A DNA stretch of 64,000 nt from Caballeronia sp. SEWSISQ10-4 2 (lineage in GTDB: Bacteria; Pseudomonadota; Gammaproteobacteria; Burkholderiales; Burkholderiaceae), in assembly GCF_030464885.1 (NCBI RefSeq), contig NZ_JALPRJ010000004.1, positions 124,001 through 188,000 on the forward strand, given 5' to 3'. The notes below the pieces were generated by a model, which was not told the DNA's origin, ran no database searches, and saw only the letters and a program-made list of their open reading frames with translations. The position numbers and the translations under genes are program-made. Position 1 is the stretch's first letter. Each line of letters opens with the position of its first letter. Below are positions 54,743-63,421 of the stretch, one piece after another.

Positions 54743-54877
54743 TCAGCGGGCATGTTTGTTGAATGCGGTGAAGTTGAGTTTTCCGGCGATGAGAAACAAG
54801 ACGGTGCGCATGGTTTCAAAGCGTGCGTATCCGCGAGCCGTGCGCTTTGCTGCCTGAAACAGGTCGTTGATACGATC
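54743..54877 (-). mobile_element. C-terminal remnant of an ISL3-type transposase
   Basis: A leftward 44-codon frame reads INDLFQAAKRTARGYARF, then ETMRTVLFLIAGKLNF and a short tail to TGA. This is the style of the ISL3-family transposase C-terminus. It is closed upstream by an in-frame stop at 54878, so only a fragment remains. No terminal inverted repeats were identified. Confidence 0.6.
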
Positions 54878-54879
54878 TC

Positions 54880-55017
54880 ATGCTGCCCACACTCACGGAC
54901 GAGGGACTTATCGACGCGGTAGATGCTCGACTAGAGGCGCGGATTTTCCGCGTCGCAGCGCAAGCGCGTATTCCAATCTACGACGCGCGCCGGCTGGACA
55001 CATATCACGCCGTCTAG
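54880..55017 (+). other. Short open frame, unidentified
   Basis: A 45-codon rightward frame starts MLPTLTDEGLID, continues through LEARIFRVAAQARIPIYDAR and stops at TAG. It could be the end of a displaced gene or chance. No Shine-Dalgarno site or family is evident. Confidence 0.25.
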
Positions 55018-55028
55018 TACTGAAAATA

Positions 55029-55952
55029 TCATTTGGTGACGGGTCTGTCGAAAGTCGTCTGGGCCCACGAACGTCCTTTGAACCAAGTTCGGAATTGCCT
55101 GACGAATCGCTCTTGGACTTGCGAAGGTACTTTATTGGCTGGGTGGTACAGATAAACATCGAACTCTACCGCATGTGAAAAAGGCCGAATCACTACCTTC
55201 GCTTGGTCTGCGATAGACGCAGTCGCCTCATCGATTATTGCCACCCCTGCGCCGTGCGTGACCAGTGCCAAAGCCACCGCGGATTGCGGTGTTGTTAACG
55301 AAATGTCCCGGTCTATGGCTCGACCCTCGAACGCTGCTTCGACTCGAGAGCGTGATCCATCGATTTCAGCGAGAGAAATAAACGGCTGATTACGGAGATC
55401 ATCGGGCTCGATTAGATCTTTTGAAGCTAGCTCATGGCCTATCGGCAACACACAGACGCCCGCGAGACTCCCCAGCCGTTCGACCTGGACACCAGATCGT
55501 GGCGCCAAAATCATCGACACGCCGATGTCCGCTTGCCCGTCAGCTGTCCAGTCAATCACCCTAGGAGACGACTGCGAGTGCAGCGTAACGGTCAGTCTGT
55601 TTGAACCCTTGGAAAACTGAGCGACGAACTCCGCCATTATGGTTTGGGCGAACGTCGGCGATGCAACCACTGATAGGTGACCCCGACGCATATGCCTTAC
55701 TTCCCTGGCTGCCTCCGTCAACTCGATTACTCCATGCCATGCGCGCTCCATCGAGCCTTCTAGCGCTCGTGCCTCAGCAGTAGGTACCAGACGGCCTCCT
55801 CGCTGCTCGAACAACACCAGGTCAAGTTCGCTTTGCAGCTGGGCGATGAGCTTCGTCATCGCCGGTTGTGAAATTTTGAGCGAATGGGCGGCTGCCGTGA
55901 CAGTGCCAAACTCGATCATTGCTTTATACGCCTCGATAAGTCGAAGTTTCAT
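55029..55952 (-). CDS. LysR-family transcriptional regulator
   Basis: A 307-residue LTTR. The N-terminal HTH covers 1-60 (LIEAYKAMIEFGTVTAAAHSLKISQ, with PAMTKLIAQLQ). The two-lobed effector domain begins around residue 92 (GHLSVVASPTF). It is divergent from the ABC/enolase-family operon at 56081 and is its likely activator. G+C is lower than in the left part of the window. Confidence 0.92.
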   Translation of the reverse strand: MKLRLIEAYKAMIEFGTVTAAAHSLKISQPAMTKLIAQLQSELDLVLFEQRGGRLVPTAEARALEGSMERAWHGVIELTEAAREVRHMRRGHLSVVASPTFAQTIMAEFVAQFSKGSNRLTVTLHSQSSPRVIDWTADGQADIGVSMILAPRSGVQVERLGSLAGVCVLPIGHELASKDLIEPDDLRNQPFISLAEIDGSRSRVEAAFEGRAIDRDISLTTPQSAVALALVTHGAGVAIIDEATASIADQAKVVIRPFSHAVEFDVYLYHPANKVPSQVQERFVRQFRTWFKGRSWAQTTFDRPVTK

Positions 55953-55977
55953 GTTTGTCTCGGTGTTCTCTCGGTCT

Positions 55978-55992
55978 ATAACTTTTAGTTAT
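55978..55992. promoter_or_regulatory. Candidate LysR-type binding site
   Basis: ATAACTTTTAGTTAT is a perfect inverted repeat (ATAACT, TTT, AGTTAT) in the 128-base divergent region between the LysR gene and the binding-protein gene. Its size and AT-type arms fit an LTTR recognition box. Confidence 0.55.
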
Positions 55993-56080
55993 GGACAGAT
56001 AATCATACCCGAACCGCCGTGGACACCAAAAATTGTCGTTCATAGACTCGTCACATGACATTCAGAAAGGGGAGATAAGC

Positions 56081-57694
56081 ATGGACCGTCGGGATTTCGT
56101 GAAGGGCGCTGCAGCAATTACAGCTGTCGCTGCAAGCGGCCTTGGCCGAGCGCAATCGCAAGGTGCGCCAGTCCCGAAGAGGTCAATATTGACGTGTACC
56201 GCGCAATTTGATCCGGCGCGACCAGAGATTGCTCGACTGATTGCGCAATCTTGCAAGTCGTTAGGATGGGAGGTTGAAGCGAATCCCGCGGACTACAACC
56301 AAGGTATCCAAAAAGTCGTCATGGAGCACGACTACGAAATGTTCCTTGTCTTTTTCCCAGGGACAAATATTCGAATTGACCCAGACTTTTTTATTCGCGG
56401 ATTGCATGACTCTGACGAATACAAGCGTGGGGGCTTCAATTGGATGGGCTACAAGAGTGCACAAGTCGATGCTCTAGCGAGTGCGCAGGCTCACCTAATG
56501 AAGCTTGATGATCGCCGTAAGCCTGTGCTCGACGCACAGAGTGTGATCTTCGCTGATCAACCCGGGACTGTGCTTGTCTATCCCCAGATGACCATGGCCC
56601 ACCGTTCGGACAAGCTTACCGGACTTGTGCCACAACTGGGTGAGGGCATTGGTGGTTTCTGGTCTGACGTAAATATGCAGGTCACGGGCGACGGCTATTC
56701 TCGGACTGGCTCGAACACAGACGTCAAACACCTGAACCCAATCGCTGTTATTGACACGGTCGAGTTTGCCGAGCTCTCTATGATCTACGATCGGCTGCTC
56801 CGCCTTGGCCCGGACGGCAAGCCGGTACCATGGGCAGCCACTGCAATGAAGCTGGTTGATGATAAGACTATCGATCTCACAGTACGGTCAGGAATGCGTT
56901 GGCATGACGGGAAACCGGTCACGGTTGACGACGTGAAATTTAGTTTTGATTTTCACAAAAAGTGGAAGGCCCCGTTCTTTCTTTCTGCACTAAATAACGT
57001 CGTTGCAGTGGAGGTGCCAGGCCCCAACACTGTACGCGTCCGATTCGACTCCCCGTCTGCACCGTTCGTCTCGAATGTGCTCGCAACAATGTCCATAATT
57101 CCAAAGCACGTATGGGAGGGCATTGCAGCGGCGGGTGATCCGCTTAGGTATGCAAACGAAAGCCCAATTGGTAGCGGACCGTTCAAACTTGACTACTGGC
57201 GGCGGGGATCGGAGTTGAAGGTTAGCGCTAACCGAGATCACTTCAGTCCACCCAAGTGCGCGGGAATTATCCGGATCGTATATGGCAGCCAGGATGGGCT
57301 CGCTACCGCCATCTCAAACGGCGAGTGCGACCGTACGCGCTATGTTCTCACTCCTGCGCTCGTCGATCGGTTGAAGGCAGTGAAGAACGTTGTCGCAAAA
57401 GGTTATCCCAGTCATGGACTCTATCACCTGTCCTACAACAACCGTATCAAACCATTCGACGACCCCGCCTTTCGCCAAGCACTCAATTTCGTGATGCCAC
57501 GGCAGATGATTTCGCAGTTGGTACTGCTCGGTTACGCGGACCCGGGAGCGTCAATGATTTCGCCAACAAATGACCTCTGGCATAGCCCAACGGTTAAGGT
57601 TCCCCCGGAGAACATCAAAATGGCACGCGATCTTCTTTCGAAGGCCGGATACAAATGGGACACGCAGGGGAAGTTACTGTTCCCCCGCGCCTGA
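56081..57694 (+). CDS. Peptide-type (family 5) ABC substrate-binding protein, apparently circularly permuted
   Basis: A 537-residue periplasmic binding protein with a Tat-like signal (MDRRDFVKGAAAITAVAASG). The family hallmark usually near the N-terminus (LTVRSGMRWHDGKPVTVDDV) is at 266-285. The protein ends just after MARDLLSKAGYKWD, where typical members still have about 150 residues. That missing C-terminal lobe is recognisable at residues 35-185 (PARPEIARLIAQSCKSLGWE, VMEHDYEMFLVFF, YKSAQVDALASAQ, VIFADQPGTVLVYPQ). The order is thus rotated. GGGGAGATAAGC precedes the ATG at 56081. It is first of the operon with permease, enolase-family and ATPase genes. Confidence 0.85.
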   Translation: MDRRDFVKGAAAITAVAASGLGRAQSQGAPVPKRSILTCTAQFDPARPEIARLIAQSCKSLGWEVEANPADYNQGIQKVVMEHDYEMFLVFFPGTNIRIDPDFFIRGLHDSDEYKRGGFNWMGYKSAQVDALASAQAHLMKLDDRRKPVLDAQSVIFADQPGTVLVYPQMTMAHRSDKLTGLVPQLGEGIGGFWSDVNMQVTGDGYSRTGSNTDVKHLNPIAVIDTVEFAELSMIYDRLLRLGPDGKPVPWAATAMKLVDDKTIDLTVRSGMRWHDGKPVTVDDVKFSFDFHKKWKAPFFLSALNNVVAVEVPGPNTVRVRFDSPSAPFVSNVLATMSIIPKHVWEGIAAAGDPLRYANESPIGSGPFKLDYWRRGSELKVSANRDHFSPPKCAGIIRIVYGSQDGLATAISNGECDRTRYVLTPALVDRLKAVKNVVAKGYPSHGLYHLSYNNRIKPFDDPAFRQALNFVMPRQMISQLVLLGYADPGASMISPTNDLWHSPTVKVPPENIKMARDLLSKAGYKWDTQGKLLFPRA

Positions 57695-57758
57695 CTGCAA
57701 AGCGTATGAACTGCGTCTCTCGCGTCTTTTACCATCCCTTTGAGATTAAGGCTAACAC

Positions 57759-58736
57759 ATGACCGCGTATATAGCGCGTCGGCTGATGTCGTCACTGCTC
57801 ACTCTTTTGGGTGTGGCTGTCATCCTGTTCGTCCTCTTCCGGATGATGCCTGGCGATCCAACCGCACAGGTCATCAGCCCGGCACTAGATCAGGCTGCAC
57901 AGGCCCGACTCAAGCACGCCTTTGGACTAGATCTACCAATGTGGCAACAGTTTTTCTTGTACCTGAAAAACATGGTCACCCTTGAATGGGGGCAGTCCTT
58001 TACCACGGGGCAGGCGGTATCGGGTCTGCTGGGCCACTGGTTACTGAATACACTTCTTCTGATGAGTGCCGGTCTCATTTTGGCCGTCGTCATCGGTACC
58101 GTGCTGGGAATTCTGATGGCCTCGCGGCGAGGAGGAGCACTTGACCACGTCGCGACGGTTGTGGGCTTGGTCTTTCAGGCGGCACCTCCATTCGTTATTG
58201 GGATCCTTCTGCTAATTGGTTTCAGTTATAAGTTGGAGCTTTTTCCATCGGCGGGAATGGTCGCGGCGGGTACTGATCTGGGTAGTACATGGGCGATGAT
58301 TACGTCAGTCGATTTCTTAAAGCATTTGATTTTACCCACGGTCACGATTACTGCAATTTACCTAGCGACACCGATGCTGGTTATGCGGGATTCGATGTTG
58401 GAAGTTTTGGGATCTGATTTCGTAGAGTTCTCCCGAGCAAAAGGCCTGAAACCGTCGCGAGTCTTGTTCAACCACGCGGCGAGAAATGCATTGTTAGCAG
58501 TGGTCACCGTCTCATCGCTCATCCTGGGCTTTGCGATTGGTGGGCAAATTGTGATTGAAACTGTTTTCTCTTGGCCGGGGATGGGAAAGGCGATGGTCGA
58601 TGCCGCGCTTCAACACGACTATCCTGTCGCGCAAGCAGCGTTCTTCTTGATGGCAGTGGTAGTCATCGCGATGAACCTCATCACAGACCTCTCATACAGC
58701 CTCCTTGATCCACGCATTCGATTTGGAACAACATGA
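57759..58736 (+). CDS. Peptide-type ABC transporter permease (DppB-like)
   Basis: A 325-residue inner-membrane permease. It starts MTAYIARRLMSSLLTLLGVAVILFV as usual for DppB/OppB. The EAA-type loop is FVEFSRAKGLKPSRVLFNHAARNAL, and the late IETVFSWPGMGKAMVDAAL segment is conserved. Its TGA overlaps the ATG of the next gene (ATGA), so translation is coupled. Confidence 0.92.
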   Translation: MTAYIARRLMSSLLTLLGVAVILFVLFRMMPGDPTAQVISPALDQAAQARLKHAFGLDLPMWQQFFLYLKNMVTLEWGQSFTTGQAVSGLLGHWLLNTLLLMSAGLILAVVIGTVLGILMASRRGGALDHVATVVGLVFQAAPPFVIGILLLIGFSYKLELFPSAGMVAAGTDLGSTWAMITSVDFLKHLILPTVTITAIYLATPMLVMRDSMLEVLGSDFVEFSRAKGLKPSRVLFNHAARNALLAVVTVSSLILGFAIGGQIVIETVFSWPGMGKAMVDAALQHDYPVAQAAFFLMAVVVIAMNLITDLSYSLLDPRIRFGTT

Positions 58737-59914
58737 TGATTGATACAGTAAGTGTTAAGACGGGGTCCAATATGACCGTAATGGCTCCGATAGTCGCAGC
58801 TGAAATTTTTGAAATTGAAACACAGTTTGTCGTCCCCTATAAATTAGCGGAAGGGACTCACGCGACGACGCGTGCCATCCTTCTCAAATTCACCGATGGC
58901 GATGGCGTCGTTGGTTGGGGCGAAGCAGACCCCAACGTGACTTTTACGGGGGAATCCCCAGGTGACGCGGTGCGCGTCCTTCACGATACGCTCGTTCCGC
59001 ATGTGCTCGGGCAGACCAACCCTGAACCTGGTCGCATTGATTTAACACTCGATTCCTTGGTTCCGAGACATCTTAGTGCGAAGGGCGCGGTCACTATGGC
59101 GTTGCTGGATATCTTGGGTAAGCGTCTACGCGCACCCGTAGCAACGCTCCTGGGCGGGGTCATACATGAGTCGCTGCCGGTTCTATGGCCGCTCAGCAAC
59201 GGAACAGCCGACGACGATATTCGTGTCATCGAGGAAAAGTCTGTTCAAGGGTTTTCCAGCTTTATGTTGAAGATGGGGGCATCACCGGTAGCGGATGAAG
59301 TGAAGCGCGTGGCAGCGCTGGAAGCGCGCTATGGAAGTCGAGTCAAGTTCATTGCGGATGCGAATCAAGGATGGAGCCTCCGAGAGGCCCGTGAATTTCT
59401 TGATGGGGTCCGCGGTTCTAACCTCGCGTTTGTTGAGCAGCCGATACAGAAAGACGACTTGGAAGGTATGGCGTTGCTCGCTGGCGGTACGGCGTTTTCA
59501 ATTTCGGCCGACGAGTCCGTGGTCGACGTCGCCCACGCAGCGAAGATCGCGAAGTTGGGAGCAGCTAGTATTTTCAGTATTAAAAGCAGCAAAAATGGCG
59601 GTCCCCTCCGTGCCCAAAGGATCGCGGCTGTCGCTGCAGCGTTTGGAATCCGCTGCTACATGAATTCCATGTTGGAATTTGGGATAACACAGTCAGCCTC
59701 GTTGCAACACGCGGTAACCATCAGCAATCTAGTAGACGTTGGGCACGCATTTATGTCAACGCTGCGGCTTGTGGAAGACCCGACGGACTTTTCTTCGTTC
59801 GTGCGAAACGGCACCGTCTATTTTCCTAACCGTGACGGTCTTGGTGTTCAGGTCGACGAGGCACATGTGCGGCGTATGGCAGTTTCTAGTTGTGCCCTTG
59901 GAGCACGGGGATGA
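58733..59914 (+). CDS. Mandelate racemase / muconate lactonizing enzyme family protein
   Basis: A 393-residue enolase-superfamily enzyme of the MLE subgroup. The catalytic Lys lies in SSFMLKMGAS (second Lys of the usual K-x-K kept, first is Met). The metal ligands are Asp in FIADANQGW, Glu in AFVEQPI and Asp in SISADESV; the second Lys is in FSIKSSKNGG. MLE-type members include cycloisomerases and dipeptide epimerases. The peptide-type transporter around it favours an imported dipeptide or amino-acid derivative as substrate. It overlaps both flanking permease genes by ATGA, an embedding unusual for an enzyme gene. Confidence 0.88.
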   Translation: MMIDTVSVKTGSNMTVMAPIVAAEIFEIETQFVVPYKLAEGTHATTRAILLKFTDGDGVVGWGEADPNVTFTGESPGDAVRVLHDTLVPHVLGQTNPEPGRIDLTLDSLVPRHLSAKGAVTMALLDILGKRLRAPVATLLGGVIHESLPVLWPLSNGTADDDIRVIEEKSVQGFSSFMLKMGASPVADEVKRVAALEARYGSRVKFIADANQGWSLREAREFLDGVRGSNLAFVEQPIQKDDLEGMALLAGGTAFSISADESVVDVAHAAKIAKLGAASIFSIKSSKNGGPLRAQRIAAVAAAFGIRCYMNSMLEFGITQSASLQHAVTISNLVDVGHAFMSTLRLVEDPTDFSSFVRNGTVYFPNRDGLGVQVDEAHVRRMAVSSCALGARG

Positions 59915-60843
59915 GTATCAAAATCACGGAAACCGCCGCCCCAACCGGCGCCGGTCGCGCCATGCGATCCGCCACGCTTCTTAAGCGCGAGATCGGCCAA
60001 AACTTTCGGGTTATCTTCGCCGACAGACTAGGTGCGTTCGGCGCAATCGTGATAGTAGTCGCAACGCTTGTGGCAATCTTCGGACCTTGGTTGATTTCGC
60101 AGGATCCATACGAGTCGCTGAAAATGGCCAACGGTCGGATGGCTGTCTTACAACCGCCAAGCGCAGAATTTCCTCTTGGCACGACGAACCTTGCGCGCGA
60201 CCTTCTTTCCCAGATGATTTTGGCGACACGAACGACAATGATCATTGGCGTTGCAAGCGGTCTTGTTTCCATCCTGGTAGGGGCCAACATCGGATTAATC
60301 GCAGGCTACTACGGGGGCCGCGTTGACAACATTTTAATGCGGATAACGGATGTTGCGTATGGCATGCCCTTCTTGCCCTTCATCATCGTTTTGATCTCGT
60401 TGTTTGGACGCTCCATCAGCTTCGTGATCTTGGCAATTGTGCTGATCGTCTGGCGGACATCCGCACGTGTGATTCGCGCTCAGACTATGGCGGTCAAGCA
60501 GCGCCAGTTTGTGATGTTCGCAAGAGCGCGAGGAGCAAGCGACTTACGTATTATTTATCGTCACATCGCGCCCAACATTCTGCCGCTACTGCTTCTTTAC
60601 ACGTCATTCAATATTGCTTGGGCAATCGTGACTGAAGCGTCTGCCAGCTTTCTGGGCTTTGGCGATCCAAACGCGGTGACATGGGGAAGTATTTTGCAAG
60701 ACTTATGGGCGTCGGGATACACGCAAACGGCGTGGTGGTGGTTCATTGAACCGTCGGCGGCGATCGTTCTGTTAGTGAGCGCTTTTGTTTTCGTAAGCCG
60801 CGCGTACGAAGTGGTTGCGAATCCTCGATTGGGAGATCGCTGA
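59911..60843 (+). CDS. Peptide-type ABC transporter permease (DppC-like)
   Basis: A 310-residue inner-membrane permease. The start at 59911 overlaps the previous stop. Family features are ALGAIVIVVATLVAIFGPWL-like helix 1, then FPLGTTNLARDLLSQMILATR, and the EAA loop FVMFARARGASDLRIIYRHIAPN. It pairs with the DppB-like subunit upstream of the enolase-family gene. Confidence 0.92.
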   Translation: MSIKITETAAPTGAGRAMRSATLLKREIGQNFRVIFADRLGAFGAIVIVVATLVAIFGPWLISQDPYESLKMANGRMAVLQPPSAEFPLGTTNLARDLLSQMILATRTTMIIGVASGLVSILVGANIGLIAGYYGGRVDNILMRITDVAYGMPFLPFIIVLISLFGRSISFVILAIVLIVWRTSARVIRAQTMAVKQRQFVMFARARGASDLRIIYRHIAPNILPLLLLYTSFNIAWAIVTEASASFLGFGDPNAVTWGSILQDLWASGYTQTAWWWFIEPSAAIVLLVSAFVFVSRAYEVVANPRLGDR

Positions 60844-61847
60844 TGTTACTCGAAGCTCGCAATCTGAGGGTGAGCTATCGTAGCTCGAACGGCGACGTAC
60901 GCGCCGTCGATGGCCTAGACCTGGACGTCGACGAATCGGAGATTTTCGGAATCGTCGGAGAATCAGGTTGCGGTAAATCAACGGTCGTTAAGGCCTTGCT
61001 AAGGTTGCTCCCACCCGGAGCTGTGATTGAGGCCGACATACTAAGGTTCAAAGGTCGCGACTTGTTGGGGATTTCTCCCGCTCACTTCCGTCAGCAGATT
61101 TTGATGCGCGAGATCGCATTGGTACCCCAAAGCGCTCAGAACTCCTTGAATCCAGTACAGCCGGTTGGAGCGCAAATCATTGAGGCCATTCGCGCCCACT
61201 CAACGACACCTAAGGCGAGAGCTCGTGATCGCGTGGCCGAACTCTTTGACATCGTGGGTTTGCAAGCAGAGTTGATGGCCCGTTATCCGCATCAATTCTC
61301 TGGTGGTATGCGTCAGCGCGCGATGATCGCAATGGCTTTAGCATTTGAGCCATCTTTAATCGTGATGGACGAACCCACCACCGGATTGGACGTACTGGTG
61401 CAGGAGCGGCTTCTTGGACGAATCCGCGAAATCCGACAGCGAGTTTCGTTATCCATATTACTCATTACGCATGACATCGGCGTGATCGCCGAGACAGCAG
61501 ATCGCGTGGGGGTGATGTATGCGGGTCGGATGATCGAACGCGCTTCGACGATTGATATCTTCGGAGAATCTCAGCATCCATACACGCTGGGGCTAAAGAA
61601 CGCCTTTCCGAGCATCATTGAGCTAGATCGAGAACTGATCTCGATGCCCGGGTCTCCCCCAGATATGTCGTCGCCGCCGCAGGGGTGCGCGTTCGGCGCA
61701 CGATGTCCGTTTGCGATTGACACTTGTCTTTCGAAGCGACCACCCCCTATTGAGGTTGGTAAAAATCACATCTCGTCGTGCATTCGGACCGCGAATATTG
61801 GTCAAATGCGCGATGCGGCAAAGAGGAAGGCGACGTGGCACTCCTGA
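60843..61847 (+). CDS. Peptide-type ABC transporter ATPase (DppD-like)
   Basis: A 334-residue ATPase. Walker A is GESGCGKSTVVK, signature FSGGMRQRAMIAMAL, Walker B SLIVMDEPTTGLD, switch ITHDIGVIAE. The C-terminal oligopeptide extension with CAFGARCPFAIDTC may bind an iron-sulfur cluster as proposed for DppD homologues. Its ATG overlaps the preceding TGA by one base. Confidence 0.93.
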   Translation: MLLEARNLRVSYRSSNGDVRAVDGLDLDVDESEIFGIVGESGCGKSTVVKALLRLLPPGAVIEADILRFKGRDLLGISPAHFRQQILMREIALVPQSAQNSLNPVQPVGAQIIEAIRAHSTTPKARARDRVAELFDIVGLQAELMARYPHQFSGGMRQRAMIAMALAFEPSLIVMDEPTTGLDVLVQERLLGRIREIRQRVSLSILLITHDIGVIAETADRVGVMYAGRMIERASTIDIFGESQHPYTLGLKNAFPSIIELDRELISMPGSPPDMSSPPQGCAFGARCPFAIDTCLSKRPPPIEVGKNHISSCIRTANIGQMRDAAKRKATWHS

Positions 61848-62878
61848 GCGTACATCATTTGACAAAGCACATTAAGATCAGCAAGGGGCTGGGCGCCTCG
61901 CTGCGCGGACCGCATGCTAGCTGGATCAAACCGGTTGAGGATGTAAGTTTCTCAATCGAGGAGGGGGAAATACTTGGCATCGTAGGCGAATCCGGCTGTG
62001 GGAAGTCAACGATGTGCAATCTACTTTCAAAACTCGATGATGTTACCAGCGGCACAATCCGTTTAAACAATGAGGACGTGACGAATGTGAGTAAGGGCAA
62101 GGCACTTACTCACTACCGAAAACAGGTTCAACTGATTTTTCAGGACCCGTTTGACTCCCTCAATCCGCGGCTTAGAGTCTTTGACATCGTGGCTGAAGCG
62201 CCACGTGCCCTTAAGCTCTGGGAAGAGCCTGAGATTGCCCGCCGTGTGTCGACGATGCTGGCAACGGTTGGCCTTCCTCCCGAACGATACGCGCAGCGTT
62301 ACCCGCATCAGATGAGCGGGGGTGAGCGTCAAAGAGTAGGGATTGCTTCCGCGCTGATCGCTGAACCAAAGCTAGTTATTGCTGATGAACCAGTGTCGAT
62401 GCTTGACGTTTCAATTCGCGCAGGGGTCATGGATCTACTACGCGATCTGTCTAGGAGGCTCAATTTCTCGTGTCTTTACGTGTCGCATGACTTGTCCATT
62501 CTTACGCATTTGTGCGACCGCGTAATGGTCATGTACCTGGGCCAGCTTGTCGAGGTGGCTAGTTCGAAAGAGCTGGTGAGTAACCCGCAGCACCCGTACA
62601 CTCGCGCACTTGTAGCGGCGGTTCCAGTCCCAGATCCTCGTTACAAACGACAGTCCATTGCAATTAAAGGCGAGCTTGCCAAACCGATTGACCCGCCGGC
62701 TGGGTGCCGCTTTGCCCCTCGATGTAGTTTGGCGATGCCTCAATGCTCACAAACTCCGGAAATGAAGTCGGTTGGGGAGTCACATGTCGTTGCCTGTCAT
62801 GCGGTTTCAGTATCTGAGCTAAGCGGAGTTGGGCCGAGTGATCGGCGGTACCTGCAGAATATCGACCAACAAACTTAA
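61835..62878 (+). CDS. Peptide-type ABC transporter ATPase (DppF-like)
   Basis: A 347-residue ATPase. A GTG at 61835 is chosen: GAGGAAGG lies just upstream and the homology starts there (ALLSVHHLTKHI); it overlaps the DppD-like gene by 13 bases. Walker A is GESGCGKSTMCN, signature MSGGERQRVGIASAL, Walker B LVIADEPVSMLD, switch VSHDLSILTH. The C-terminal CRFAPRCSLAMPQC extension is present. It is the last gene of the operon. Confidence 0.92.
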   Translation: MALLSVHHLTKHIKISKGLGASLRGPHASWIKPVEDVSFSIEEGEILGIVGESGCGKSTMCNLLSKLDDVTSGTIRLNNEDVTNVSKGKALTHYRKQVQLIFQDPFDSLNPRLRVFDIVAEAPRALKLWEEPEIARRVSTMLATVGLPPERYAQRYPHQMSGGERQRVGIASALIAEPKLVIADEPVSMLDVSIRAGVMDLLRDLSRRLNFSCLYVSHDLSILTHLCDRVMVMYLGQLVEVASSKELVSNPQHPYTRALVAAVPVPDPRYKRQSIAIKGELAKPIDPPAGCRFAPRCSLAMPQCSQTPEMKSVGESHVVACHAVSVSELSGVGPSDRRYLQNIDQQT

Positions 62879-63421
62879 GGTTGCCTACGCGCTTTGACCG
62901 CGGAAGTCATCGCGCGGATGAACGATGGAAATGTATTGACAAGTCAGAGAGTGACCAACGCGCAAGAAAAAGGTGGCGAACGTAGCAACGGAATGTGCAT
63001 TCGTCCTTTTCTAGATGCGCTCTACTGGTCGCCCGAATGGATTGGCTCGCAAGCATCGCAATCGTAGATAACCGCTATGGTCTGGAGAACGTCGCCTGAG
63101 CTTTGAATTTTTCTGCCGTCTATTCGGTTGGCTTGCTAGTAGTCAAACTTTCTCCACGAGGCTGGGAACGCGCTGCTCTCTGTCGCCTTTGGACACGATT
63201 TCGGGCGTGTCAACCTTGTTTGACGGAATCAATCTCGAATTTATGTTTATCTCTGGATTTCAGAGAATCGTGCGTATTGGATTTTAACGTTTTTTGGGCC
63301 GTCGACTTTGTCCTGTTTGTATCTGCCAGACTAGTGGACATAGCGTCAGTCGGTCATGAACCACTGCGAAACACGTTAAAAACATAGTTATACTTATTAC
63401 AGTATTAGTCAGGGGTTTCCA
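62879..63421. other. Intergenic region, no supported gene
   Basis: About 540 bases lie between the ABC operon and the chemoreceptor-like gene. A 94-codon frame at 63103 has no recognisable features. The right end is AT-rich (63260-63420) and should hold the promoter of the next gene. No terminator is clear. Confidence 0.45.

Noticed and set aside
63103..63387. Rightward 94-codon frame after the ABC operon
   Set aside because: No recognisable domain, no ribosome site and an AT-rich end overlapping the likely promoter of the next gene.
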